Of a stretch of DNA of 40,787 bases, positions 25,000-33,152 are shown one piece after another. The stretch's first letter is position 1. Every line of letters starts with the position of its first letter. A model generated the notes under the pieces. It did not search any database and was not told the origin of the DNA. It saw nothing but the letters and a program-made list of their open reading frames with translations. The translations under genes were made by a program, and so were the position numbers. Source of the stretch: Candidatus Saccharimonadota bacterium. GTDB taxonomy: Bacteria; Patescibacteriota; Saccharimonadia; Saccharimonadales; Saccharimonadaceae. Where the stretch lies: NCBI GenBank assembly GCA_030528625.1, contig JAUMYN010000002.1:132104-172890 (forward strand), written 5' to 3'.

Positions 25000-25822
25000 T
25001 TTCAACTATGACACGACGCCTGGGGTAAAAGATGCCCTTAAACAGCTCATAAAAGCGTTGATCAGAAAATATTATATCAAACCTGCTGCGGCATTTGAGC
25101 GCCGCATGGTGCGGCGGCGCTTTAATAAAACGAAGCGCATGATCGGCCAGTTTTATTTGAAAAAGCAAACAACTATCCCGAAAATAATTCATTACATCTG
25201 GGTCGGCGGCAATAAAAAGCCAGCGTCGGTTGAGCAATATATCGCAAGTTGGAAGAAGTATTGCCCCGACTATCTCATTGTCGAGTGGAATGAAAAAAAC
25301 TACGATATAACAGTCAATCGCTATACTCGCGAGGCATATCGGTCAAAAAAATGGGCTTTTGTCACCGACTATATGCGCCTTGATCTACTTGATCAGTTTG
25401 GGGGTATTTATGTTGATAGCGACGTTGAGATACTAAAAAGCCTCGATCATTTCCTTGATGAAGAGGCGTTTACGAGTTTTGAAACGGGAGACCCCTCGCA
25501 AACGCTAATGCCAACTGGGATGATGGCCGCTGCCGCCGGTAATCGTTGGATTCGCTACCTGAAGACATATTATGACAACGATCGGCCATTTATTCTTGCT
25601 GACGGCAGCTTTGATCTTAATGCTAATACGGTGACAATCACCAGAATGACTCGCGAGAAGTATGGTATTAGGATGGACAATACACTGCAACGAACCGAAG
25701 ACTTTGTGTTATATCCGAGTGATTATTTCTGTCCGAAGTCATGGAGCACTGGCAAAATTACTCTCACAAAGAATAGTCATACTATTCATCATTTTGCGGG
25801 AAGTTGGAAGGAAAAGAGGTAG
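24983..25822 (+). CDS. GT32-family glycosyltransferase (capsular sugar transferase, DXD type)
   Basis: A 279-residue protein with IPKIIHYIWVGG (65-76) and the metal-binding DXD motif in FGGIYVDSDVE (D145-S-D147), preceded by AFVTDYMRLDLL. This is the Gly_transf_sug/GT32 pattern seen in Och1-like and bacterial capsular sugar transferases. It overlaps the ATPase gene by 17 bp and is followed four bases later by the pyruvyl transferase, so all are one operon. Substrate unknown. Confidence 0.88.
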   Translation: MRRLRDFNYDTTPGVKDALKQLIKALIRKYYIKPAAAFERRMVRRRFNKTKRMIGQFYLKKQTTIPKIIHYIWVGGNKKPASVEQYIASWKKYCPDYLIVEWNEKNYDITVNRYTREAYRSKKWAFVTDYMRLDLLDQFGGIYVDSDVEILKSLDHFLDEEAFTSFETGDPSQTLMPTGMMAAAAGNRWIRYLKTYYDNDRPFILADGSFDLNANTVTITRMTREKYGIRMDNTLQRTEDFVLYPSDYFCPKSWSTGKITLTKNSHTIHHFAGSWKEKR

Positions 25823-25826
25823 CTCT

Positions 25827-26957
25827 ATGAAAAGGGTATTGTTAGTCGGCGAGCGATACTCGACGAACTTGGGTGACGGGGTTATTTATCAGACCGTCGA
25901 GAGAATGATTCGTGCGAACTTCCCCGACGCTTCTGTCTATGGGCTTGATTTGTCGGGGAGGGTGACCTATAGCGATGATGTCGACTGGCTGCAGACAAGT
26001 TTTGACGCTATGCTAGCCAAGTATCTATCGGCGGATGTCGCGAGGGCACGACTAGTAAGAAGACAGCTAAGGGCGATACTAGACAAACGGCCTGTTGACG
26101 CAATCGTGTTCGTCGGCGGGCAGTTGCTCATGGACTACTTCGTGCGACCGATGGCCGCGGTAGTCAATGAGGCAGAGCGACGAGGTATCCCAGTTGTCTA
26201 TAACGCTTGCGGATTCGGCAAGACTAGCCAAAGAGACCATAGAAACATTCGAACATTACTTGAGAATAATACTGTCGTGGCGGTATCGTTGCGCGACGGT
26301 ACGAATGAGGGGGTTCTGGGGCGGCTCGCTAACGGAGTGGTGCCAGTGCTGACAACCGATCCAGTATTGGAGTTGGCCGCCTACTGGCCCGAGATGAGAC
26401 GAAGAAAGAGAAGCAAGATCGGCCGGGTGGGCATCAATATTATGAGCCCATGGACAACACATAGGAGTCATCCCGAAGCGGGCAACGCCTATACGAAGCA
26501 ACTGCTGACTGCTATCATTGAGTTTTGTGAAAAGCAGGGGTTAAGTTGGCAGATATATAGCAATGGCGCAAGCGAGGACGTTGCATATATCAGCGGGGCG
26601 TGCCGCGAGCTAGGTATTGCCCCCCAGGCTATCGCGCCGCCACCGCAAACACCAGAGCAGCTGGTCGCGCAGATTGCCTCCTATGATATGATCGTTGGTT
26701 TTCGTATGCATACGCACATTATTGCACACGCCCTTGCCATCCCGACAGTTGGGCTTATTTGGGATGAAAAAATCGCCTGCTACGCCGAGCAAACCGGGCA
26801 GATCAAGCAATTCTTGGCGATTAATTCGTCTCCCGAGGAGGTGTGTCAAAGTATGAAGCACACCCTAAAGCACCATCAAGCGGCTTCCGCACGACCGCCT
26901 CGTGACAGAACGCCTAATAGTCAGTTCTTATGCGATAGTTTGAAGCCCCTACTGTAA
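25827..26957 (+). CDS. polysaccharide pyruvyl transferase family protein (CsaB-like)
   Basis: A 376-residue protein with the family marks: N-terminal VGERYSTNLGDGVIYQT, and C-terminal VGFRMHTHIIAHALAIPTVG followed by a W-DEK segment. Such enzymes move pyruvate from PEP to a sugar as a ketal; CsaB acts on ManNAc of wall polymers that hold SLH-domain proteins. I start at the ATG 25827, with GAGG seven bases before it; a longer frame starting at 25662 overlaps the upstream gene heavily and adds unrelated residues. Its end overlaps the converging surface-protein gene by 9 bp. Confidence 0.87.
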   Translation: MKRVLLVGERYSTNLGDGVIYQTVERMIRANFPDASVYGLDLSGRVTYSDDVDWLQTSFDAMLAKYLSADVARARLVRRQLRAILDKRPVDAIVFVGGQLLMDYFVRPMAAVVNEAERRGIPVVYNACGFGKTSQRDHRNIRTLLENNTVVAVSLRDGTNEGVLGRLANGVVPVLTTDPVLELAAYWPEMRRRKRSKIGRVGINIMSPWTTHRSHPEAGNAYTKQLLTAIIEFCEKQGLSWQIYSNGASEDVAYISGACRELGIAPQAIAPPPQTPEQLVAQIASYDMIVGFRMHTHIIAHALAIPTVGLIWDEKIACYAEQTGQIKQFLAINSSPEEVCQSMKHTLKHHQAASARPPRDRTPNSQFLCDSLKPLL

Positions 26958-28646
26958 TAGATGAAGTGGGATGCCGAGCAGTGTATTGGTATCATAGTCC
27001 GTTTTGGTGCGGAGATACCAGCGGCCGTTGAGAAGATACTTATCAACAAAAGGGCGGGTTGTCCCTGCTGGTATCGGCTGGCCGACGGGGGAGCTAGTGA
27101 GGAGGCTGGTCTTCTGAGAGTTGCTGCGTAGAGTCAGCGAACGCGGCTTATCCATCGGGATAAGGGCAACGTGTTCTTCAACCGAAGAACTTGCTATGCC
27201 GATAAGGCGATCCGATTGAAAATCTTGAGTCGTTTGGTAGTAGAGCACATCATTGAAACTAAACTTTCGACCAAAATCGAGAGAAATGTTCTTTTGTAAA
27301 ACAGTCTCTTCTTGAGTGCGGATATTTATCATCGGCGTCCCTGCGGGTAAGTATAGCTTTCGCGGCTTATCGAAGGGCAGGGTGTTGGTCGTTTTTGCCG
27401 TATCGATACAGTGAATGGGAAAACCAAGCTCATTATCAGCCTTTGTGTCGGTGTCGGTGCGCAGATAAGTTGTATTGTTGACGGTGATCTTTGAGGTGAA
27501 GTGCGCGACTCGTCCGACTGGGAACGAGAGGGTGGTGTCAACCAACCCCGTGCTGGGCGCGACTTTGTTTGCGCTTGAGCAGATAATTGGCATCCAGCGA
27601 GGATGTTCAATGGGAGCGAAAGGAATTTCTTGCAGCGAAGCTAGCGCAACGCCTTTGTTATATACATGATCCTGATCCCACTCTGAGCGAAGATAGGTAA
27701 CACCATTGAGAACGGCTTTGCTTGTGAAGCGTATTTGTCGTTTTTCCAGCAGCGGTTCGTCCACCGACGCTTGGATTGCCAGGTCATATTTTCTGGTACT
27801 GTGTTTTATCTCCATCCAGCGCGGCTTATCCATCGCCCCCCAGACTATGCCGGAGGTCGATCCAAACCAGTCGGTAAATAAGGCATAGAAATTACGATTG
27901 CCGTAGGCACTACAGCTGTCGCCGAGACCATAGCCAGCATTGAGGGCCGCCTGATTTGGTTGATATGGCGTGTAGCGATAGAGTGCTGAGGTGGCGCGGT
28001 TTTTGATGGTGACTATCGTGCTCCCGCAGGCTTTGTTGGGACTATACTGAATGCGGTTTGGCCCAACTGGATAGTTTGTCCAACCGCCGTTAAGCACGCT
28101 GCGGAATAGTTTGGCGGCATGACGGATTTGATTTTTGAGGCCATAATACTGCGAATCACAGGCCGCAGTGTCAGGACAACCAAAGCCGGTTGCCGAACGG
28201 TATTGTATATGATTTGGCCAGGTGTCGCTGATGAGGCCCTGCTCTTTTTCAAGAAGAACAATAAGTACTTGAGGGTTGATAGCGTAGTCTTGGGCCGCCT
28301 GCCAGATGATTTGAGCGGCGCTTTCGCCGTTAAAGCTTTCTTGGGCCATGCAGACAAACTTGCCGTTGCGGATATGGTAGCGCAGCTGCGGATAGCGCTG
28401 CGCGAGATGAACATTGGTATTATTGCAGGGATTTTTACTATCAAGGAAAGACTGAATCTGCTGTACCGACATGCTGTTTTTATTTGCCATCACCGAATCA
28501 GACATAATATTGCCAGGATCAAAAGCACTGAGATTAGCCGCTCGCAGGGGGGTGAAGTGGGTGTGGAAGAGTACAACAAGGGCGGCAGTTGCTGCCAGGA
28601 GTGTTGGTAGGCTTTTTCTTCGTAGTGGATAGAGTTTCAGCGCCAT
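26949..28646 (-). CDS. secreted surface protein with N-terminal enzyme-like domain and four C-terminal repeats
   Basis: A 565-residue protein with a signal peptide (hydrophobic 13-36, ALVVLFHTHF). Residues ~40-265 include FDPGNIMSDSVM, QIQSFLDSKNPC, VLLEKEQGLISDTW, GFGCPDTAACDSQYYG and GNRNFYALFTDWFG. From memory, this pattern recurs in secreted proteins of Actinobacteria (often labelled hemagglutinin or cell-wall proteins), with E in LLEKEQGL resembling a lysozyme-fold glutamate. From about 280 there are four imperfect ~65-residue repeats, each starting near PRWM/PRKL/PRSL and ending in Y(L/Y)R/QT-x-(T/S/D)D, probably small beta wall-binding units. AAGGAGG precedes the ATG. It pairs with the small membrane protein upstream. 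The exact function is unknown. Confidence 0.75.
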   Translation of the reverse strand: MALKLYPLRRKSLPTLLAATAALVVLFHTHFTPLRAANLSAFDPGNIMSDSVMANKNSMSVQQIQSFLDSKNPCNNTNVHLAQRYPQLRYHIRNGKFVCMAQESFNGESAAQIIWQAAQDYAINPQVLIVLLEKEQGLISDTWPNHIQYRSATGFGCPDTAACDSQYYGLKNQIRHAAKLFRSVLNGGWTNYPVGPNRIQYSPNKACGSTIVTIKNRATSALYRYTPYQPNQAALNAGYGLGDSCSAYGNRNFYALFTDWFGSTSGIVWGAMDKPRWMEIKHSTRKYDLAIQASVDEPLLEKRQIRFTSKAVLNGVTYLRSEWDQDHVYNKGVALASLQEIPFAPIEHPRWMPIICSSANKVAPSTGLVDTTLSFPVGRVAHFTSKITVNNTTYLRTDTDTKADNELGFPIHCIDTAKTTNTLPFDKPRKLYLPAGTPMINIRTQEETVLQKNISLDFGRKFSFNDVLYYQTTQDFQSDRLIGIASSSVEEHVALIPMDKPRSLTLRSNSQKTSLLTSSPVGQPIPAGTTRPFVDKYLLNGRWYLRTKTDYDTNTLLGIPLHLLQ

Positions 28647-28658
28647 AGGCCTCCTTGA

Positions 28659-29207
28659 TTATAATGTTATAGAGCTGGTCATGGTCCCTGTTCGTTCACC
28701 GCTACTAACCCGAATATCAATGAGCCATTTGCCCGCACCTAGTTCCGTCAGCGGCACGCTAAAGCCAGCACACGAAGACGAAGAAGGATTTGGGATGATT
28801 TGTGAGGTTTTTGTAACGGTGCGGTCGGCTTTTTTCAGGACAAGCGTACAGGTTCCTGAGGTGAGCATCTGATCCATGGTTGTGCGCAGTATTAGTTGTC
28901 CGTCGACAACGGCTTGATAACTTATACTACCCGACAAAGAGCGCGATGACTGATCGGCTGGTATGTCGGTTCGCTGTAGAGGCTTTTTTTCCGTCTCTCG
29001 CTGTTGTGCTGGGGGTGGGGTGTTATCTGATCCATTCTCAGGGGGTTTCGCTGTTGTGGTGTCTGGCTCTACTGCCGCGGGAGGGTTGTTGGGCGCCAGG
29101 CGGGAGAAATATAAATACAGTATTACAGCACAAGCGATCACCACAGTAGTGACTAGTGTAATAATGGCGATAGAGCGTTTTTTTGAGGAATGTTTGTGTA
29201 TGTTCAT
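28659..29207 (-). CDS. single-pass membrane protein with Pro-rich linker and beta domain, function unknown
   Basis: 182 residues: a basic start, a membrane helix (about 12-34, SIAIITLVTTVVIACAVILYLYF), a Pro/Thr/Asn-rich linker (to about 85), then a beta-rich domain with two cysteines (SGTCTLVL and SSSCAGFSV) that could form a disulfide, resembling an Ig-like fold. It is type II with the domain outside. It is transcribed with the surface protein, whose start lies 12 bases after this stop, so they may act together at the cell surface. No clear family. Confidence 0.72.
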   Translation of the reverse strand: MNIHKHSSKKRSIAIITLVTTVVIACAVILYLYFSRLAPNNPPAAVEPDTTTAKPPENGSDNTPPPAQQRETEKKPLQRTDIPADQSSRSLSGSISYQAVVDGQLILRTTMDQMLTSGTCTLVLKKADRTVTKTSQIIPNPSSSSCAGFSVPLTELGAGKWLIDIRVSSGERTGTMTSSITL

Positions 29208-29471
29208 GGTGGTTACGTTTTTATTTTATCAGCCGAATGCCGCTGCTGTCAATATAGCACTTAGCTTGGAGGACCCTGCTATTTATCACCCCATGGTATG
29301 CATCCGTGGATGCACCGTGTTAAGTATTTCACCCACAGAATGTGCCTAGCGACCTTACAGGAAGTAAGCTAAAGGACTGCCACATCGCAGTGTTGCAGCC
29401 CAGAAGTAGACCAATACCCCATTAGATCTGGCGACCTATATTGATTTGTCAAAACATGGTATCATGGACAC
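29208..29471. promoter_or_regulatory. divergent intergenic region with promoters and inverted repeats
   Basis: No protein gene seen. A strong minus-strand promoter for the membrane protein has TTGACA (29247-29252), an 18-nt spacer and TAAAAT (29223-29228). The wecB -10 TATCAT is at 29460-29465, exactly 6 nt before its ATG, without a good -35. Between them lie a 7-bp palindrome TGCATCC-GT-GGATGCA (29299-29314), a CTTAC-AGGAA-GTAAG hairpin, and a CTGC/GCAG hairpin in 29340-29400. Structured RNA is possible but matches no RNA family I know. Confidence 0.55.
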
Positions 29472-30578
29472 ATGATAAAGGTAATGAGTGTATTCGGTAC
29501 GCGCCCTGAGGCAATCAAGATGGCGCCGGTCGTCAAGGAACTTGAGAAGCGACCAGAAATTAAATCAATCGTTTGCGTGACGGCACAGCATCGCCAAATG
29601 CTGGATCAGGTTCTCGAGGTGTTTGACATCACCCCTGACTACGATCTGGACGTGATGCAGCCAAATCAGACGCTGTCCATCGTTACTTCGAAAATTCTCG
29701 AGGGTATGGATGAGGTAATTCAGCAGGAACGACCAGACATCGTGTTGGTCCATGGTGATACGACGACCTCTATGACTGCAGCCCTTGCGGCGTATTACCA
29801 GCAGGCGGCGATTGGACATGTTGAGGCGGGCCTGCGCACCTATGATAAGTATTCACCGTTCCCTGAAGAGATGAATCGCCAGCTTATTGACTGTATGGCT
29901 GATATGCTGTTTGCGCCAACTGAGCAGAGTAAGGCAAACCTCAAAGACCTCAAAAACAAGGGGCAAGAAATTTATGTCACTGGCAACACGGCGATTGATG
30001 CTATGGCGGCAACCGTCTCGAGTGACTATACCAACCCGATTTTTGACTGGGTGGGTAAAGATAGGATGATCTTGGTGACGGCGCATCGGCGCGAGAACCT
30101 TGGCGACCCGATGCGTAGTATTTTTAGGGCTATCAAGCGCATCCTGGATGAATTTCCGGATGTTAAAGCGGTATATCCAGTCCATCTCAACCCGAAAGTG
30201 CAGAGTGTTGCCCAGGAGGTCCTCGGCGATAATGATCGGATCAAGTTGATTGAGCCGCTAGGGGTGGTCGACTTCCATAATTTCATGGAAAAATCACACA
30301 TTATTATGACTGATAGCGGCGGTGTTCAAGAAGAGGCGCCATCTTTGGGCAAGCCAGTACTAGTACTTCGTGATACGACTGAGCGCCCAGAGGGTGTTGA
30401 GGCTGGCACACTGAAGCTGGTGGGCACTGACGAGGAAGCGGTGTACGCGGCGGCGCATCAGCTATTGTCCGATGACGCAGTATATGCAGCGATGAGCAGG
30501 GCGCAGAACCCGTACGGCGACGGCCACGCCAGTGAACGAATTGTCGATGCGATTATCAGTAAGTTTAAGGAGGCCTAG
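29472..30578 (+). CDS. wecB: UDP-N-acetylglucosamine 2-epimerase (non-hydrolysing)
   Basis: A 368-residue protein that interconverts UDP-GlcNAc and UDP-ManNAc. Visible marks are FGTRPEAIKMAPV at the start, VHGDTTT, the signature HVEAGLRT...PFPEEMNRQ, VTAHRREN and the C-terminal SGGVQEEAPSLGKPVLVLRDTTERPE. The length is normal. The product, UDP-ManNAc, is a building block of wall teichoic acids and pyruvylated wall polymers. It shares an operon with the next glycosyltransferase, whose ATG follows its stop directly. Confidence 0.97.
   Translation: MIKVMSVFGTRPEAIKMAPVVKELEKRPEIKSIVCVTAQHRQMLDQVLEVFDITPDYDLDVMQPNQTLSIVTSKILEGMDEVIQQERPDIVLVHGDTTTSMTAALAAYYQQAAIGHVEAGLRTYDKYSPFPEEMNRQLIDCMADMLFAPTEQSKANLKDLKNKGQEIYVTGNTAIDAMAATVSSDYTNPIFDWVGKDRMILVTAHRRENLGDPMRSIFRAIKRILDEFPDVKAVYPVHLNPKVQSVAQEVLGDNDRIKLIEPLGVVDFHNFMEKSHIIMTDSGGVQEEAPSLGKPVLVLRDTTERPEGVEAGTLKLVGTDEEAVYAAAHQLLSDDAVYAAMSRAQNPYGDGHASERIVDAIISKFKEA
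30567..30573 (+). promoter_or_regulatory. strong Shine-Dalgarno site inside the end of wecB
   Basis: AAGGAGG at 30567-30573 with 5 nt to the ATG at 30579. It shows that operon-internal genes here use ordinary ribosome binding, unlike the first genes. Confidence 0.75.
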
Positions 30579-31925
30579 ATGAAATCGGCGAAACAGGGGG
30601 TGGACAAGGCTCAGGTGGAGATTGATGAGCTAAAAAAAGAAAAGGCAGCGCTTGAGCGCGAGAATGCCGAGCTAAAGCTCCTTGTCTCGTCAAAGCGTTT
30701 TCGCTTGGCGAATAAGATGGGTAACGCGTTCAATAGCCTATTCCCAGTTAGTAGCAGGCGTCGAGCTGCCGTCAAAAGCGTGGCGCGCCAGGCAAAGAAA
30801 CTGAACAGCGCCAAGCGCCGCCGGGCGCTGCGGCCGCTTATGAAAGAGCTACAGTCGCTGTCGGCTGGCTTTGATAAGGTGATGGTGGTTAACTCCATTC
30901 CATGGGATGTCGAGTTAAAGCAGCGACCACACCATCTTGCGGTTGAGTTTGCTAAGCTGGGCTATTTCGTCGTATTTTTGGAGTGTAGTAACTATCTACA
31001 CAGCCTACGAAAAGTTAACGACTCGCTAGTAACGATTAACAACCCAGAGCTCCTAGAGTCGTTCCGAGGCTCAGATAAGGAAGTGTATTTTATGCAGCTC
31101 AGTACGATTGCTAGTATTTCTGTCGAGGATATACTGCGGCTGGAAAAAACGGTTGGCATGAAAGTGATCTATGATTATATCGATGAGCTGCACGAGGATA
31201 TTTCGGGGGACTTGTACCATCAACGCCTAATCTGGAATGCGCTGCCAAAGATTAAGCCAGCTTTAGTGACTGTTACGTCAGATGTTTTGCTCGAGCAGGT
31301 GAAGGAACACTATACTGGGTCGAAAATCGTCGTAGCGAAAAACGCGGTCAATATTGACCATTTCGACTTCAAGCAGCATGCCAAGGCGCAGCCAGCAAAA
31401 GACCTGAAGAAAATTCTCGCTAATAAGCGGCCGGTGGTCGGCTACTACGGTGCGATTGCCCCGTGGATTGATTACGATATGCTCAATACGCTCGCTCGGA
31501 AGCGCTCGGATCTTGAGTTTGTGTATATTGGTATTGATTACGGCGATGCGCTGAAGCATCTTGAGCTACTGCCAAATGTCCACTATCTTGGACCAAAAGA
31601 CTACAATGACCTGGCAGCCTATTCGCTCTTCTTTGACTGCGCTATCATTCCTTTTGTTAGGGGTGAGATTGCGAAAGCAACATCGCCAGTTAAGCTGTTT
31701 GAATATATGGCGGCGGGCGTGCCAACGGTTTGTACGCGCGACCTGCGAGAGTGTAGCGGCTATGACTATGTCTTTATGTCGAAAAACAATGCCGAGTTTG
31801 AGGCTAATATCGATAAAGCTGTGCGGGCTAAACAGGACGCGAAGGCTCGCGCCGCCCTCCTTAAGCAAGCTCGGGCTCACACTTGGACGCAGCGCGCTAA
31901 AGACATTGACGAAGGGTTACGCTGA
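30579..31925 (+). CDS. GT-B glycosyltransferase with N-terminal coiled coil
   Basis: A 448-residue protein. Residues 8-38 form a heptad-rich coiled coil (VEIDELKKEKAALERENAEL), followed by a basic amphipathic stretch to about 95 that probably binds the membrane face. Then comes a GT1/GT4-like enzyme: VMVVNSIPWDVELKQRPHHL, similar to TuaH-type transferases, and the C-terminal donor site with KLFEYMAAGVPTVCT. Sugar and acceptor are unknown. It may be held in a complex through its coiled coil; the converging neighbour encodes another glycosyltransferase with a C-terminal coiled coil. Confidence 0.87.
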   Translation: MKSAKQGVDKAQVEIDELKKEKAALERENAELKLLVSSKRFRLANKMGNAFNSLFPVSSRRRAAVKSVARQAKKLNSAKRRRALRPLMKELQSLSAGFDKVMVVNSIPWDVELKQRPHHLAVEFAKLGYFVVFLECSNYLHSLRKVNDSLVTINNPELLESFRGSDKEVYFMQLSTIASISVEDILRLEKTVGMKVIYDYIDELHEDISGDLYHQRLIWNALPKIKPALVTVTSDVLLEQVKEHYTGSKIVVAKNAVNIDHFDFKQHAKAQPAKDLKKILANKRPVVGYYGAIAPWIDYDMLNTLARKRSDLEFVYIGIDYGDALKHLELLPNVHYLGPKDYNDLAAYSLFFDCAIIPFVRGEIAKATSPVKLFEYMAAGVPTVCTRDLRECSGYDYVFMSKNNAEFEANIDKAVRAKQDAKARAALLKQARAHTWTQRAKDIDEGLR

Positions 31926-31951
31926 GAGTAACTATCGCAACCAAGTAAAAG

Positions 31952-31974
31952 ACCGGGCTTAGCTCGGTTTTTTT
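31952..31974. terminator. intrinsic terminator, probably bidirectional, between converging glycosyltransferase genes
   Basis: Stem ACCGGGC (31952-31958) / GCTCGGT (31962-31968), loop TTA, then seven T to 31974. On the minus strand the hairpin is followed by CTTTT. The loop holds the stop codon of the leftward gene, and its last four codons lie in the T-run and right arm. Confidence 0.85.
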
Positions 31975-33077
31975 GTCAGGTGGCGTTTCACCTGAGAGAC
32001 TGCGTTCTTAATTGAGCCGCGCACGGTTTTGAGCCGCGCCAGTTCGGTATCGGTCTTCTGCAGGTGGGCGGTAATCTGTTCAAGTTCTGCTACGCGAGCG
32101 GCGAGTCTGGCTACCTCCGCCTGTTTGCGGTTAATGTCGCGGCTGTGGCGCACGAGGAGATAATCAATAAGCTGAGGAATATATCGGGCATTGTTCTCTT
32201 GGCAGAGCGCCTGAGCCTTTGTCAAGTCATCCACCCGAGCCAACATACTGCCAAGCCAAAACTCTTGCAAATCATCCTCAAGCCCAATATGGTGCTTATC
32301 CAGGAGTTCTCGCCAGTAATCTCGCAATAGACAAAGATACTCCAGATACCCTACCGGCTCTCCATTCAGGGTATTGCCGGTGATGGTCTTTGAGAGGACG
32401 CCAGTGCGCTTTGGGTTGCGTCTGTAAAAATAAAGCTGTTGATGCAAGAAGACAAAAACCCGGATACCGTCAAAAACCTGCGGAGTAAAGAAATTATCTT
32501 CAAATGCCCAAAAATTTGATTTTTGCCAATCAACCGCCTCAATGAGGCGACGACGGTAGAGCTTGCCCCAGGCGGTCATTGGTAAGAAGTGTTGATAAGT
32601 ATTAACAATAAGCAGGCTGAAGGCTGCTTCGGTGGACGACACCACCTCCTGCTTGTCGTGCAGAACTGGCGATAGGCCGCCGGCCTGCTCGACGTCATCG
32701 GAAAATTCCATAAACTGAAACATCACCGCGTCGGCCTTTGCTTTGAGGGCGGCCGCGACGGTATGCTTGATAGTGTCAGGGTGAAACAGATCATCGGAAT
32801 CAAGAAAAGTAATATAATCACCGGTGGCTATCTGAAAACCAGAAAAGCGCGCCATATTAAGCCCGGCATTTTCTTTATGAACCACCTTGATACGCCTATC
32901 CTTGTTTTTCCAGGCGTCACAGCGCTTGCCAGAGTCGTCTTGAGAGCCGTCATCTACCAGGATGATCTCTATATTGGAATAGCTTTGAGCAACGACTGAT
33001 TTGACGCAGCTATCAAGATAATCGCGCACGTTGTATACAGGGATGATGATGCTGACGAGGGGGTTTGAGCGGGACAT
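31959..33077 (-). CDS. family 2 glycosyltransferase with C-terminal coiled coil
   Basis: A 372-residue protein: SIIIPVYNVRDYLDSCVKSV, LVDDGSQDDSGKRCD and the metal-binding LDSDD near residue 95 define GT2. After the catalytic domain, residues ~315-352 form a coiled coil (AEVARLAARVAELEQITAHL) followed by a basic amphipathic end (SIKNAVSQVKRHLTKKPS). The -10 box TATACT (33087-33092 on the plus coordinates) lies 9 nt before the ATG. It is divergent from the WbaP-like gene. Confidence 0.92.
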   Translation of the reverse strand: MSRSNPLVSIIIPVYNVRDYLDSCVKSVVAQSYSNIEIILVDDGSQDDSGKRCDAWKNKDRRIKVVHKENAGLNMARFSGFQIATGDYITFLDSDDLFHPDTIKHTVAAALKAKADAVMFQFMEFSDDVEQAGGLSPVLHDKQEVVSSTEAAFSLLIVNTYQHFLPMTAWGKLYRRRLIEAVDWQKSNFWAFEDNFFTPQVFDGIRVFVFLHQQLYFYRRNPKRTGVLSKTITGNTLNGEPVGYLEYLCLLRDYWRELLDKHHIGLEDDLQEFWLGSMLARVDDLTKAQALCQENNARYIPQLIDYLLVRHSRDINRKQAEVARLAARVAELEQITAHLQKTDTELARLKTVRGSIKNAVSQVKRHLTKKPS

Positions 33078-33132
33078 AGTATCTATAGTATACTACATTG
33101 CCGTGCTGATAATGGAGCTTTTTATGATAAGG

Positions 33133-33152
33133 TGTTAGAATAAAGAGAGATG
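33133..33152 (+). promoter_or_regulatory. extended -10 box for the initiating sugar transferase
   Basis: TG-T-TAGAAT (box 33136-33141), 8 nt before the ATG at 33150. Confidence 0.5.

Noticed and set aside
25662-25826. A longer start for the pyruvyl transferase
   Set aside because: It overlaps the GT32 gene by 161 bases and adds unrelated sequence; the ATG at 25827 has a ribosome site.
28119-28610. A 163-codon open frame opposite the secreted surface protein
   Set aside because: No recognisable domain or ribosome site, and it lies fully inside a gene with signal peptide, clear motifs and repeats.
29340-29400. SRP RNA in the structured spacer, because of a GGAA-containing hairpin loop
   Set aside because: The conserved SRP helix 8 sequence and the AGCAG side are absent.
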